Shown here piece by piece: positions 23,392-34,828 of a stretch of DNA of 64,000 bases. The stretch spans positions 93,419,137-93,483,136 of the forward strand of contig CM059972.1 in NCBI GenBank assembly GCA_030490835.1. Direction: 5' to 3'. The first letter of the stretch is position 1. The number at the start of each line of letters is the position of its first letter. Made by a program: the position numbers and the translations under genes. This stretch comes from Annona cherimola. Taxonomy: Eukaryota > Streptophyta > Magnoliopsida > Magnoliales > Annonaceae. The notes beneath the pieces were generated by a model. The model ran no database searches. It saw only the letters and a program-made list of their open reading frames with translations, and was not told where the DNA came from.

Positions 23392-25284
23392 TGTTGGGTC
23401 CCGAATAGATGGCAAAAACCCAAGAGGGGAGGGGTGAATTGGGTTCTTAAAAATTTCTTTGGTAACTTAAAAACTTAACCCCTTGTAGAATTAATCCCCT
23501 TGAATGAAGAAACTGAATGGAAAGCAAAGTAATAAAGAGAGCAGAAATAAAAGCAAGTAGACAAGGATTTTATAGTGGTTCGGGCAACCTCCCTACTCCA
23601 CTCTTCCAAGCTCACACTCCTTGTGACTTGGGTTCCACTATTGTATTCCGCGAATACAACTAGAGCCTCTTGCTCTCTTCTAGATTCTAGCTCTAGGGGG
23701 CATATACAACCAGAGCCTCTTGCTCTCTTCTAGATTCTAGCTCTAGGGGGCATCAAACACTTAGCACAAGTAGGTGATGAGTCACACTCCAATCACACAC
23801 TACTTTGCTACCTCTTGATCTTAGCTACGCAAGCTAAATCAAGTTCAACACAAACAAGTAAACAATAAAAGTAAACTACACTTTACAGGTGTGTAGAAAC
23901 GATTTAGCGCAGGGAAGAACTTGTAGATGATGACTTTGAAGTTTCTGAATGTAGCTCTTGCAACTTGAAGCACAATTCTTCCTCCTTGAGTGATATGATC
24001 TCTTTGAAGCTCTTATGGATATGAGTTATGCTCACTTAATGATTCTCAACTTGCTCCCTCGTTCACAATGAGTTCTATTTATAATTTTGGAGGGAATCCG
24101 AACGTTAGAGGGTTGGTGGCGCGCATTTAATGCGCCAACGTTCGAAAATAAATCCGACCGTTGCGACCCAAGTCGCAGGTGGAGTCGACTTCGTATGCGA
24201 CTTCACCCAAGTCGCTGACGGAGTCGACTTCGGGTGCGACTTCGCGAACTCCGGTCTTCAGTTTCAACGCTGGAAGTCTTTTCCCGATTGAAGTCGATCA
24301 TGAAGTCGACTTGGCTTTGCGACTTCACCCAAGTCGCAGTCTGGAGTCGACTTGGCTCGCGACTTCACTTCCCGTGGCGTCTTCAAGTTCCAGTCAGGAT
24401 CGACTTGGGTTCTCGACTTGACCCAAGTTGCAGGTGGAGTCGACTTCGGGTTCGACTTCACCTTGGCAGTTGGCTTTACGAACTTTGGAACTTGGAAATC
24501 TTTCTCTTTTGCTTAGTCTTCTCCATGCCTTTAGTTCTTTTGCATTTTTGTATTTATTTTCTGAATCCTTGTGCCTTGATTATATTAGCTCCATGATTTG
24601 CAATCCTTAGAAGCTTGACTTTGCTTCTTCTTGGTTTTGCTTGATACTTTGAATCTTTGGAGAACTTGCTTGCTTTGTATTGGACTTGTTTCATCTTCAT
24701 GACTTGAGTATTGAAGCATGCTTATGTCTTTGCCTTTGATTTGATCTTCATTTTGAGTCCTTGGACTTGATAGGCTTGACTTGATCTTGATCATGCTTGA
24801 AGCTTTTGAGCCTGGAGTGAAGAAGTCCTTTGAATGATTTGAAACTGCCAACTTGAAATCTGAACTTCTCAAGTCGCGGATGGAGTCGACCTGGCCTGCG
24901 ACTTCACCCAAGTCGCACATGGAGTCGACTTGGCCTGCGACTTGGCAGCTCCGTGTTCCAACTTTCAACTCTGGACAGTTTTGCACATTTGAAGTCGATA
25001 GCGAGGTCGACTTCGTCTGCGACTTGGCTACCCAAGTCGCATGTGGAGTCGACTTGACCTGCGACTTCACTTGCTCTTTCTCCCATTTCAACTCTGGACG
25101 TTTTAGGCACTTTGAAGTCGATCTTGGAGTCGACTTGGGGAACGACTTGGCCTTCAAACTTGTTTTTCTTCAAATGTATATTCCTTAAGACATTTCACAA
25201 ACTTGTTAGTAGCCAAGACTTTCTCAAATTGATTTGTTAATCATCAAAACATAGATTTAGCTAGTTTTCCTCATATTTCCAACA
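23392..25284 (+). mobile_element. Solo LTR with perfect ACTTA duplication
   Basis: ACTTA at 23387-23391 and 25285-25289 flanks an 1893 bp segment beginning TGTTGGGTCCCG and ending TTTCCAACA. It therefore has TG/CA ends with a 6 bp TGTTGG/CCAACA inverted pair. There is no internal coding region, so it is a solo LTR left by recombination between two LTRs. The start, with GAGGGGAGGGGTGAATTGGG, is a type of LTR common in plant genomes. Whether it is Copia or Gypsy cannot be settled here. A 48 bp tandem duplication lies at 23656-23751. GTCGACTT/GCGACTT motif clusters lie at 24165-24475 and 24870-25150. Open frames over these clusters are composition artefacts. Confidence 0.85.
24165..25150. repeat. 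Two clusters of GTCGACTT / AAGTCGC motif repeats inside the solo LTR
   Basis: Both clusters repeat phrases built from ACCCAAGTCGCA, GGAGTCGACTT and GCGACTTCACC in alternating orientation, so single strands could fold into many short hairpins. Positions 24165-24475 and 24870-25150 are separated by unrelated T-rich sequence. The repeats are irregular in length, which argues against a simple satellite. Confidence 0.75.
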
Positions 25285-25289
25285 ACTTA

Positions 25290-26264
25290 TAGGATTCACC
25301 TGCAATAACTTATAGGATTCGCCCATCTCTCTATTTGGTTGTTTCAATGTGAAATTAATAAAATTAAAATTAAAATGAAGATTAAAACAAATTAAATCAA
25401 TATATAATTATCAATTTAACAAATTATAAAAATACAATGAAAATAAATATTAATTTGATTTAAAATAAAAATTAATTCAATTAATTATGAACATAATCAA
25501 TTTTTTGTATTGTGCTAATTGCGAAGTTAGTAAGTTAAGCTTACAAAAATTCATAAGTTTATCTCATTTCTCTTGTTGCTTTTTTCAATTTAAAATTCAT
25601 AAAATCAAAATCAAAATTTAGAAACATATTTGCTTTAAAAAGGTCATTTTGCATAGATTTGAGACAAGTAATTAAATGGGCTAGAAATGATAAAATTAGA
25701 AGTGGATTTCAAGGAATGCATGAACGGTACCTAGTCTCATTGATTTTGAAAGTTACTATAAGTTTTGATTTCTAAAATCATATGTAATTCTTGTAGCTTA
25801 AGAATTATATTTAAAAAATTTATATATTTATTATTACTAAAATTAATAAACTTAAAATAATAATAAATATTTATTTGTCTGTAATTTTTATTAATTAAAT
25901 TAGTTTCAATTAAAACTCTACTAAAAATTAATTGAATTTGTTTTATGATTGATCGTGGGTGGATGATGAGTGGCCAATTGTAACTTTTCTGAAGAAATAA
26001 TTATTTTAATATATCAACTTTTCTAAACATAAAATAATTTATTATTAAAATAATATAAAATACAATGTATTTTATATTTATTCGACATTTTTAGTTTGTA
26101 TATTATCATATATTCGGCTCTAAGGCGCTTCAAAAAGTAAATTGCATATATTTATTTATATTTTGCATTTGATTTGTTTTCTTTTAACTTCTATAATATT
26201 AATTATCATTCAGCCTTAGTTGCCATTTTTTATTTTATATTTTCTTTCAGAGTTCAAATCGTTC
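25290..26264. other. No gene seen; AT-rich spacer
   Basis: ACTTATAGGATTC occurs twice just after the solo LTR (25285 and 25308), a small local duplication. The rest is AT-rich with no recognised feature. Confidence 0.5.
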
Positions 26265-27930
26265 AAAAATCAACTTGCACGTGCACAATTTTGGATACAT
26301 TGTTGGATCATCAATTTCTGTGGTATGTCTTCCCCATTGCTCCCAAAATGAGATGCACCGCTAGAGCATCAGTTTTCGTGCTCTATCTTCTCCAACCTTC
26401 CCAAATGAGATGGGTCATGGCTGTAAACAAGTTTTCAATAACTGGATTTGTAAAAATGAGTTAGTTATCGCTGCATTGATCTTCTACGTTACCCATCTTC
26501 CATACCTCAATGAGGCAGCCATGGCTGCATTGATCCAATCTCCGCCGGCTATCATCCAAAGATCTAATCCATCAATCTGATGTGTGATAGTGAAGCTACA
26601 ATAGATTCGTACTCTATCTCTAAATCTGCTAAAAAAATGCCTAGTAGCAAGAAAAAGAACATAAAAACCCATTAAATCAGCCGACGCCCAATCTTCCATG
26701 GCCAACTTGTTGCAGGCCACCGGTAAGGAAGAAGAAGATAAAACCCATTAAACCTACTCCAAAAATAGAGATCTCCATGCAACCGCTTCCCTCTTCAAGT
26801 GTCTTTGAATCTGGTCGTTTCTCTCTTCAAACACGTCGTCTTCGAATCTGAGACGGCAAAAACCGAAACCCATCTCCAATGCCCTAATAATCAAATAGCA
26901 AATTATTATTCATTTCGTGAGCTCCGGCAATCCAGCCAGCGAGTAGGGCGACTTCATTTCCATGCCTCACTACTGTTTTTTTAGCTTCCCGAAATGCCCC
27001 CTCTCATCCTAGCCCTTCATTGGAAATTGACGATGGAGATGACGCTTCCCACGAGAAAAACTTAAGAAGCCCTTCCCATGGGTTGGGTCCCATTGGCAAT
27101 ATCATGTTTTCTTTTGAGTCGGCCTTTCTCACTCGTAAAAGGATGAAAACCCATATTTTGACAATATATTATAAATTACAAGAGGGCCAACCCATGGGAA
27201 GCGCTTCCTGTTCTTTTCCCAGGGGAAGCATCGTCTTCACCGTCAATCTAGGGTGGATGGCTACGATGCAATTGGGCATTTTCGGAAAGTGAAAAAATCA
27301 TGAGGGAGCATCGAATTCGATGCCAGACCCGTGCGTCACTCTCTCTCTCTCTCCCTGTTTCTTCCGTCTTCCTTTCCTCCGTCTTCCTTGTTCGCTTTTG
27401 GCCAGCTATCGTAATTTGGAGATGGTTGATTTTTCTCGGAGTTATATATTTGAATTTGGGGTGGTTGAAATGGCGGCATGCTCGGTTCCAGCCTTGGGCT
27501 AATGGCTAGTGGTGGTGGATGACAACTAGTTTCTGTTTTGTTGTAGGTGAAGATGATCGGGGCTGAGGAATCAGATTTAGTGCTATTTTCATCTTGCGAA
27601 TCAGGTTAGTGGGTTAGATTCTTGAATCCATGGCTAACGTGGGCAGATCTGAAAAATAAGGGGCTGCAGATGGTGGCTCGATTCGCCAGCTTGGAAAATG
27701 ATGACCGCCACCAACATAGATGCCGAAGAAGATGGACTTACGCTAGCTAGCTTGCACATCTTAGGGTGTAAGAATCGTCCACCGATTTGGTGGGTTTGGG
27801 AAGCAGCAATGGCTGCCCGTGGAGAACGGAGGTGGTGGAGCACGGTTGAACAGTGCTCTGATGGTGCATTTGTTATCGTGCACGTGGAATTGTTTTGTAA
27901 ACTCTAAAAACATCCAGCTTGTTTTGTAAA
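26265..27930. mobile_element. Possible Mutator-like (Pack-MULE-type) element with GC-rich interior
   Basis: Near the left end (26277-26400) CACGTGCACAAT, GCACCGCTAGAGCATCAG and TTTTCGTGCTC appear in order. The reverse complement of the right end (27890-27810) shows CACGTGCACGAT, GCACCATCAGAGCACTG and CCGTGCTCCACC in the same order, so the ends look like diverged long inverted repeats. The interior is GC-richer than its surroundings, as in elements that captured gene pieces, but no host domain is recognised. A separate MITE (26983-27289) sits inside. No target duplication was found. Confidence 0.4.
26983..27289. mobile_element. Palindromic MITE, about 305 bp
   Basis: The left end CTTCCCGAAATGCCC pairs with the right end GGGCATTTTCGGAAAG. 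Longer inner arms (ATTGACGATGGAGATGACGC with CTTCCCATGGGTTGG, 27025-27085) match the reverse complement of 27180-27258 with a few changes. The spacer holds the AT-rich loop. No clear target duplication is visible. Confidence 0.65.
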
Positions 27931-27944
27931 ATCTCGACAACAAA

Positions 27945-29383
27945 AAATAAAAATATGGATTTATCTTGTAAAGTCCATTTAAGTCCCTTTAAATAGAAAG
28001 TCAATAGTTGATATTTTTAAAATTTTTAATATAAATTATAAGAATGTCATTTTAGATAACTTTTGATAAATTTATAAACTTTCTATTAAATTGATGTATT
28101 TTTAATAATTTAAAAAAATATCTATATTATTTTATTTTTTGTGAGCATTAAATTAGGATTATAGTTTTATTTTTGAAGGTCATATATAATATAATTATTA
28201 CAATTTTATATATTTATTTAAATTTCTATTTCATTTCATTTAAATTAATTATTGTTTTGAATTATAGCTTTATATATTTATTCCTTTTTTGAATTATTTA
28301 ATGCAAAATCCAATTTCCATAGTTCTAAAATGAATTATTAAATATATATCTTTTATAAAATAAATAAATGTATGTAAAATATTTTCAAAAATTTTAAATT
28401 TAATGTTGTAATATAATTTGTTACAGTTTAATTTTTAAAAAGTCATATATATAATAATTATTACAGTTTTGTATATTTATTAAAAAATTTATTTTATTAT
28501 TAAAAAATTTCATGCAAATATAACCCATAAATTAACAGCAAAAGAATACGAACGTTTAAATTTAAATTTAAGTTTTAAATTTAAAATAAAAACTAGGATT
28601 TTATATTTTTATAAAGATCATATTTATGAGGCCTATAAAATAATTATTTAACTTTAACATTTAAATATTAAAAAATAAATTAAATATAAATTATAGTTTT
28701 GGTACATATAATTAACTAATTTAATTTTTAATTAAATTCAATTTAATATTTATTTTTATTTCACTTTCATTATTTTCACTTGTATTTTTGTTTTACTTTC
28801 ATTATTTTACCCTATTTTATTTAATTCGAGGATTATCCTATATTTTTTTGAAAATTATCAAATTTTTATGACCCTTATTTACATAAAATCATACCACTTT
28901 GTTAAGATTTTATGGATATATTGGCTATATTTTTTATTTTTATTTTAAATTTATTAATTCTAGTAATAATAAATCACAATTAGTATATTAATATGTCAAA
29001 TTTTATAATATTTACTATAATAATATTATTTTATAATTTTAATAAATTTTATTATAAAATTTCTATTAAATATAGTTATTTACTAAATTGATTATTTAAC
29101 CAATCCCAAAAAGTAACATATATTTATATATTAAATCTAAATTACAGTTATATATAATTTAAATAAATATAATTTATTATAATTTTAGTTTTTAAAAAGT
29201 CATAAATTTAATAATTATTACAGTTTTATATATTTACGTTAATTTCTATTTCATTTAATTTAAATTAGTTATTAATTTTAGTTATAACTTTTTATATTTA
29301 TTTAGTTTTAAAATTATTTAAAAGTTTGCATAGTTCTAAAATGAATTATTGAGTATATATCTTTTGCAAAATACACAAATTAT
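27945..29383. other. No gene seen; very AT-rich spacer upstream of MCD1
   Basis: Long A/T runs. Phrases such as TTACAGTTTTATATATTTA recur at about 28195, 28460 and 29220, hinting at an old diverged direct repeat. No coding or RNA feature is recognised. Confidence 0.5.
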
Positions 29384-29636
29384 GGGTGTGTTTGGTAACA
29401 ACGAAAAGTTGTCAAGTTAAAACTTTTTAATCTAAAACTTTTCACTCTCCACAATTATCCTATTTTTTAATCATTTCTTCACATTTTTCTATACAACTAT
29501 CCTACTTTTCAATCATTTCTACACAACTAACCTATATATTTCAATTTTATCCTATTTATTCATCATCATTATCCCTATCATATCACATCATTTGACAACT
29601 TTTCATCCAAAATTTTATTCGTTCCCAAATATACCC
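29384..29636. mobile_element. Tourist-like MITE in the MCD1 promoter region
   Basis: Begins GGGTGTGTTTGGTAACAACG and ends CCCAAATATACCC. The body has the reverse-orientation family phrases ACTTTTCACTCTCCACAAT and ATCATTTCTACACAACTA. It ends about 340 bp before the predicted MCD1 start codon, so it may contribute promoter sequence. Confidence 0.75.
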
Positions 29637-29979
29637 TAAATTAAAATATCTGCATTGATTGACAAGAAAATCGACGCGGGGCGAATCACAAATCGACACC
29701 TTTTTTCACTCCAGTATCAGTGTAGCCCGACGCGAGAGTATCAGATCCTCTATCCATCGAATTAGAGGTTTCATTCTAATTCTTCTTCTTCTTCTTCTCC
29801 CAGGCATGGTAATAGGAGAAAAGGACGACAAAGCCCTAATTGGCGTAGCTCACCTCGGCGCACTCTAGCAAACGCCATGTATTCGTTTTTCTGCTTCTGC
29901 TTCCGCTTCCAAAAACGCTAAAATCCTACTAGAAACCCTAAAATCTGTTTGCTCATACAGATGAGATTTTCCAGCAGCA

Positions 29980-32900
29980 ATGGAATCCATCTCCACCGCA
30001 TTCAACGTTCTGCATCGCCCTTCTGCTTTCCACCAGGTTGTTGATGAATGGCTTCCTTCCATTTCCCGCCGCTCTCTCTCTCTCTCTCTCTGTGTATTTT
30101 CTGCCATTTAAATTGAATTTCACGTTTCTAGTTCGCAATCTGCAATCGCAAGAAACCCGGAGGAGCTCCGGCGAGTTTCTCAGATGTTCGGGCGATAGCT
30201 CGTTTTGACCTGGATAGACTGAAGCCGGATCGCTGGAGATACAGGAGGGGGAGATTTCTGTTGAGGGTGGTGGGTGAATTTGGAGGAGGAAGGGTGGAGG
30301 TGGAGAAATTGAAAGCGGAGGTGGGGAAGTTGGTGGGTAGATTGAGAGAGTCAATCAGCTCCTTCCCTCCTGTAAATCTCAGGGTAAATTTCTTTGTTTT
30401 CTGTTCTTTTTTTGTCCTGTTAATTGTGTCTAACTTTTTTTTTATTTTAAATTTCATAATTGTGTGTAGTATTGGTTTTGATGAAATGGGAATCATGTAT
30501 GTTTGTTGAAATGATTAACTCATTTACCATAGAGCAAGGAACGGATAGGTTCTAGTTATAAGAACAGGACTGGACTGGACTTGTCTGTTTGAATCAGCTC
30601 AACCAGAAAAGGCCCCTGGTCAGTCTGTAAGCAAAACATGTGCTGGTTTGCCACTTTGAACAGTCTAAATAAAATGATTTCCTAACTGAATTACAGTATT
30701 ATTACTTCTCATTATGAAATCTATATAACCTGTTTATTGTTTGGACCATCAGTTCAATCAGTTTGAAAGAGATCATCCAGTCTAGTTGTTATGTTCATTG
30801 TCTGTTTTTACTGATCTTGATTGTGCTCTATAAAATAATGACTTATTGCAGAAGACAGCCAATTCAGCAAGAACATTATGCCTCTTTATATTGAGGTTTG
30901 GTGCTTCTGTAATGGATGCTGATCTCTTTATTTTTATTTTTTTTTGAAATTTTTTTCATAAAATTATTAGCCCAAGTGTATTTAACATGTGTATAAATTT
31001 TTACCATTTTTGGAGATTTTTAGATATTTATTTTTAATTTTTGAAAATCAGTGGCATTTTCGTAATTTAAAATTACCTAAAATGCCACTGATTTTCAAAA
31101 ATCAAAAATAAATATCGAAAATACGTTAAATACACCTATATTAACATTTCTAAAAATAAATAAATAAATAAATAAATAAAATAGGTGTGTGCACCCGGGA
31201 GGGTGCAGGAGATCAGCATCCTTCTGTAATTAGTACATTGTTAATGGAAGTGGATATACAGTGGTAAATGATGGTAAATTTGAAACATTGGATTTATGAA
31301 CCAACAGTGAACAAGGAAATCTTTTCAGCTAGCCAAAAATTATTAAAACTGATGAACATACTTGCCAGTTGGTGGGATCTTTTTTTTACCCCCCTTTTTA
31401 ATGAACACATTGAAGATTAAGAGCCTGCCCAATAAACACCCAGAAATAAGTTAAAATGGGGAAATATGTTTAACTGTGGTGCTTTTAATGGATGAAAAGG
31501 TAACTCTCAACTTCAAGCATGAAAACTTAATAAAGGACATTAGCATTCACTGATGTAGCCACAACAGTGAAGCCACCAGAGAAAGGGTATTTTGCTCATA
31601 TCCTTGAGTCTGATAGTTTCATTTCATAAGGCAAATTATTTCACCTTAAAAGAGATTGCTTTGTACTAGGAATCTAGAAATTTTTTCTTGTCATCATATT
31701 TCTTTAGATGATTTTGTTTGTTATTTTGTGTGGCCTTGCCTTTCTTTTTTGTTGATTTAAATTCATTATACTTCAGGGAGGTAAAGAATGTCCCTGGTTG
31801 ACTGTCTCTACTCTCCAGAAAATTTCTCAATTCCACTAATTGAAAGACTTACACTGAGACAAGATGTAGATGTTTTGATTATTTTGCCAAATCTGCAGAC
31901 AGTTTTAAAGATGGATCATGGGTCAACCAAGATGAACTAACGTAAAGAAAACAGTATTGGGGTTTTTACCTGAACATTTTTCTTTTCCCTTTTTGGCCAT
32001 TTGAAAACTTGATGTGCTAGTGGAAGTTAGCACATATGCACTTTTTGTGATCGATTTTATTTTATGGATGCAGACCTTCTTCTACTTTTTGTAAATTTGA
32101 TTCAGGATTCTGTCTTTATGTTCCCTCCGTTGGTTTTTTTTTTTTTTTTTTGTTTCTTTTCTTGTTTGTAGGTGGGCAAAAGCATTAGCAGAGACTTTGG
32201 AGTTGGTTTATTTATAGGTGTTGCATTCCTAATAGTTGCTGTAAGACAAATGTTGTCCACTAGGCCAAGATACAATCAGCATGGTTCTGTTGCCGATCTT
32301 GTGAAGCGGGGCCAGTTGAGATCTGATAGAAGAGGCATGTATGTTCACAATGCTTCTGAATACTTCCAGTGCATAAGTAATTGTTGCATCAAAGCAAGCC
32401 CTAATTTATTTGATAAAATTCAGTGTGATCTGCTACTTTGCATCCATATATCATTGATTTCAATAAGAGATTTTCTAGTTGCAAATTCATGTAAAGGCAG
32501 CCTTGCACAAACTGTTACTACCTTGGCCAATGTGGTTGCTAGGCATAAATGAATATATATTAAGCCATTATATGTCTGTCTAGAAGTCCATGGGCCACAG
32601 AAAACCAAACCAAAATATAGCTGTGAAAAATCAGCCAATGTTTCCTAATCCTTAACTTAATTTTCACTTCATGGAAGTTTGGTCTGCTTTATTGATGGTC
32701 GCCTGTGCATCAGCCATCTTGTCTCCTCTAGTTTGCTTGTCAAAATTTTTAAAAAAATTTCATTCTTTATGCTCCAACTTTCAAATTGTAATTAACTGTG
32801 CTGGATTATATATTGATCTTTGTTTTTGTATACAGATTTTGCTCCTCGCGTTCTGTGGTTAGTAGTAGGTGATGATGGTTTTACACATTGTTGTTGGATT

Positions 32901-34438
32901 TCTTCCATCTCAGTATCAATTTTTATGAAATAGATTGTCAAAGATCAAGAGAATATAAGGGTCATGAAAAAAAAAAAAAAAAAAGGCACGGTGCTTACAC
33001 AATGGTTGCGGAGACAGCAACAACAACAGCACGCGCACGCACGCGCACACACACACAAACAACAACAAATATGGAGCTTCCAGGACACCTATGCAGGAAA
33101 TAGAGTATGAAATCTTCACAGATCATTCAATCCTTTGCATGGTTCAATTTTAAGAATTAGATAACTGCTGCTGGAGTATTTTCTAATCTGAGAAATATAC
33201 ATTGCAAGCCAAAAGTTTATTTTAGTTTTCCTCTTCTTTAGTTAATAATTTGTGATAAAGTCTCCTGTTGTTGAAGATTATAGAAATAGACCTAACAAAC
33301 ATTATCATTCACAGTTCAACGCCCCTGAGATATGATGATCCTTTTAATAACCCCTTGGTGAAGGTTGACAAGAGCAAAACAACTGTAGAAATGTGTGGGA
33401 AAGTTTATCGCTTGGCTCCAGTGACCCTTACAGAGGACCAGCAATCAGTCCATCAGAAAAGAAGGTCAAGGGCATATCAGTGGAAAAGACCAACTACATT
33501 CCTCAAGGAAGGGGACGCAGTACCACCAGATGTTGACCCTGACACTGTCAGATGGATTCCAGCCAACCACCCCTTTGCAACTACAATCAATGACATTGAT
33601 GAGGACATGGCACAGAACAATGTGTTCCAAAAGGATGGTGTTCCATTCCGTATCAAAGCTGAACACGAAGCATTGCAGAGGAAACTGGAGGCCTTGCAAA
33701 ATGTATGCGCTCAAATATCAGCTTGCATTTCAGTTTTCATTATGCTATTTGATACGTTTTATATAATCCGTGTGGATCACACTGTAGAAACAAGAACCTC
33801 TGAAGCAGTCTTGGAAGCATACTATTGAAGGCCTGTGAATTAAAGCAGGCTTTTTGTTTGTAGTAGCAGTGATGAGTACCATGATTTTGTCTAATGCATC
33901 TAGGGTATAAAAACTTTATTCCCATAGGCTGGATTTAATGTGGACCTATCTGATGGGTACAGGATGGAATATGAGCTGATCTACTGTTGTTTTGTCCACT
34001 GTACTAAATACTATTTCATCCCTTCTTTCATCTTCTCAAAGCATAGTCCAGATTCCCAATGGAGGGAAATATTTTCAGATACCCCTGATCTCTGTCAATG
34101 TAATCAGACTGCCTTGTTGAAACATTTCCCTTCAAGGCACGTGGGTCTATATCGGATTGTTCAACCAGGATGGAAATTATTGACTTTTTCATTTGCTGTG
34201 CACTAGTATGTTGAAGCTCATTTGGGGCTGATGGTGTGACTTGACACGCATGTGGATCCCCAGATGAATGGTTGTTCCCACCTCTCTTCCACTGGCAGGC
34301 CCTTTATGCAGATTAGATGTTCCACAATGATAACCAGTCGGAAAATAAGAATTTATACGATGACTAGCAAAGCATCACAAATGTCCATGTCTGGTATTTC
34401 AATGATAGGATCTTATCGCACTTTTTAGCACGAGTGGC

Positions 34439-34479
<41 letters not shown>

Positions 34480-34828
34480 GTGGTGACGTACACAATACAT
34501 AGTTGTATAAGCTGTCCTGTCTTTCTGTTACCTGTTTATTTAGCCTTGAACATTTACAAACCTAATGCATATGTACCCATATTTTGCTTACAATAATTCG
34601 CCTGATGTTTCTCAGGAACAAAGACTCGATAAAATTAGACTTGACCCGGGCAGCATCAGGGATTTTGAAAGACCATACAAATCATTATACAGGCAGCAGC
34701 AGGAGCAGGTGGATCAGAGTTCTTCTTCCAGTCAGAAACCTGGCCATGCTAACAGTCCTAAGAATAATGGACAGTCAGATTCGTTGGATAACAACACTCG
34801 TCATGGGAACAGCCAAAACCTTGAGTAG
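29980..34828 (+). CDS. MCD1: MCD1, MULTIPLE CHLOROPLAST DIVISION SITE 1
   Basis: Proposed exons: 29980-30036, 30132-30383, 32172-32338, 33315-33702, 33928 to about 33993, 34616-34828, giving about 380 residues. Exons 1-4 join in phase at GT-AG sites. The N-terminus (MESISTAFNV) is rich in Ser/Arg and fits a plastid transit peptide. A short heptad-like stretch (VEVEKLKAEVGKLVGRL) precedes one membrane segment (about residues 112-128, GVGLFIGVAFLIVAV). The conserved C-terminal half includes RYDDPFNNPLVK, VRWIPANHPFATT and AEHEALQRKLEALQN. I recognise these blocks as MCD1, a plant-specific inner-envelope protein that helps place the FtsZ ring at mid-chloroplast. The known protein is near 350 residues. 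The donor after ELIYCC (about 33994) is weak, so a small exon may be missing between 33993 and 34616. Introns hold a 307 bp MITE and a (CA)n tract. Confidence 0.75.
30914..31220. mobile_element. Mutator-type fold-back MITE in MCD1 intron 2, 10 bp duplication
   Basis: CTTCTGTAAT at 30904-30913 and 31221-31230 is a perfect duplication around a 307 bp element. Its ends are inverted (GGATGCTGATCTC and GAGATCAGCATC). The centre is the palindrome AAAATCAGTGGCATTTT / AAAATGCCACTGATTTTC. It is the best-defined copy of the CACCCGGGTGCA family and shows that the family makes 9-10 bp duplications. Confidence 0.9.
33024..33062. repeat. (CA)n / CGCA microsatellite in MCD1 intron 3
   Basis: ACGCGCACGCACGCGCACAC followed by ACACACAAACAACAACAAA. 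A 20-base A run (32968-32986) lies just before it. Both are simple-sequence tracts. Confidence 0.85.
34445..34477. repeat. Poly-T tract in MCD1 intron 5
   Basis: An uninterrupted run of over 30 T. It may be the tail of a minus-strand retroposon, but no body or duplication is visible. Confidence 0.8.

Noticed and set aside
24585..25157. 190-codon open frame on the minus strand.
   Set aside because: It lies wholly within a solo LTR over the GTCGACTT repeat cluster; several other frames are open across the same repeats.
29659..29868. 69-codon frame upstream of MCD1, starting MTRKSTRGES.
   Set aside because: It lies in the probable promoter or 5' UTR, crosses a TTC microsatellite and has no recognised domain. 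The MCD1 frame begins at 29980.
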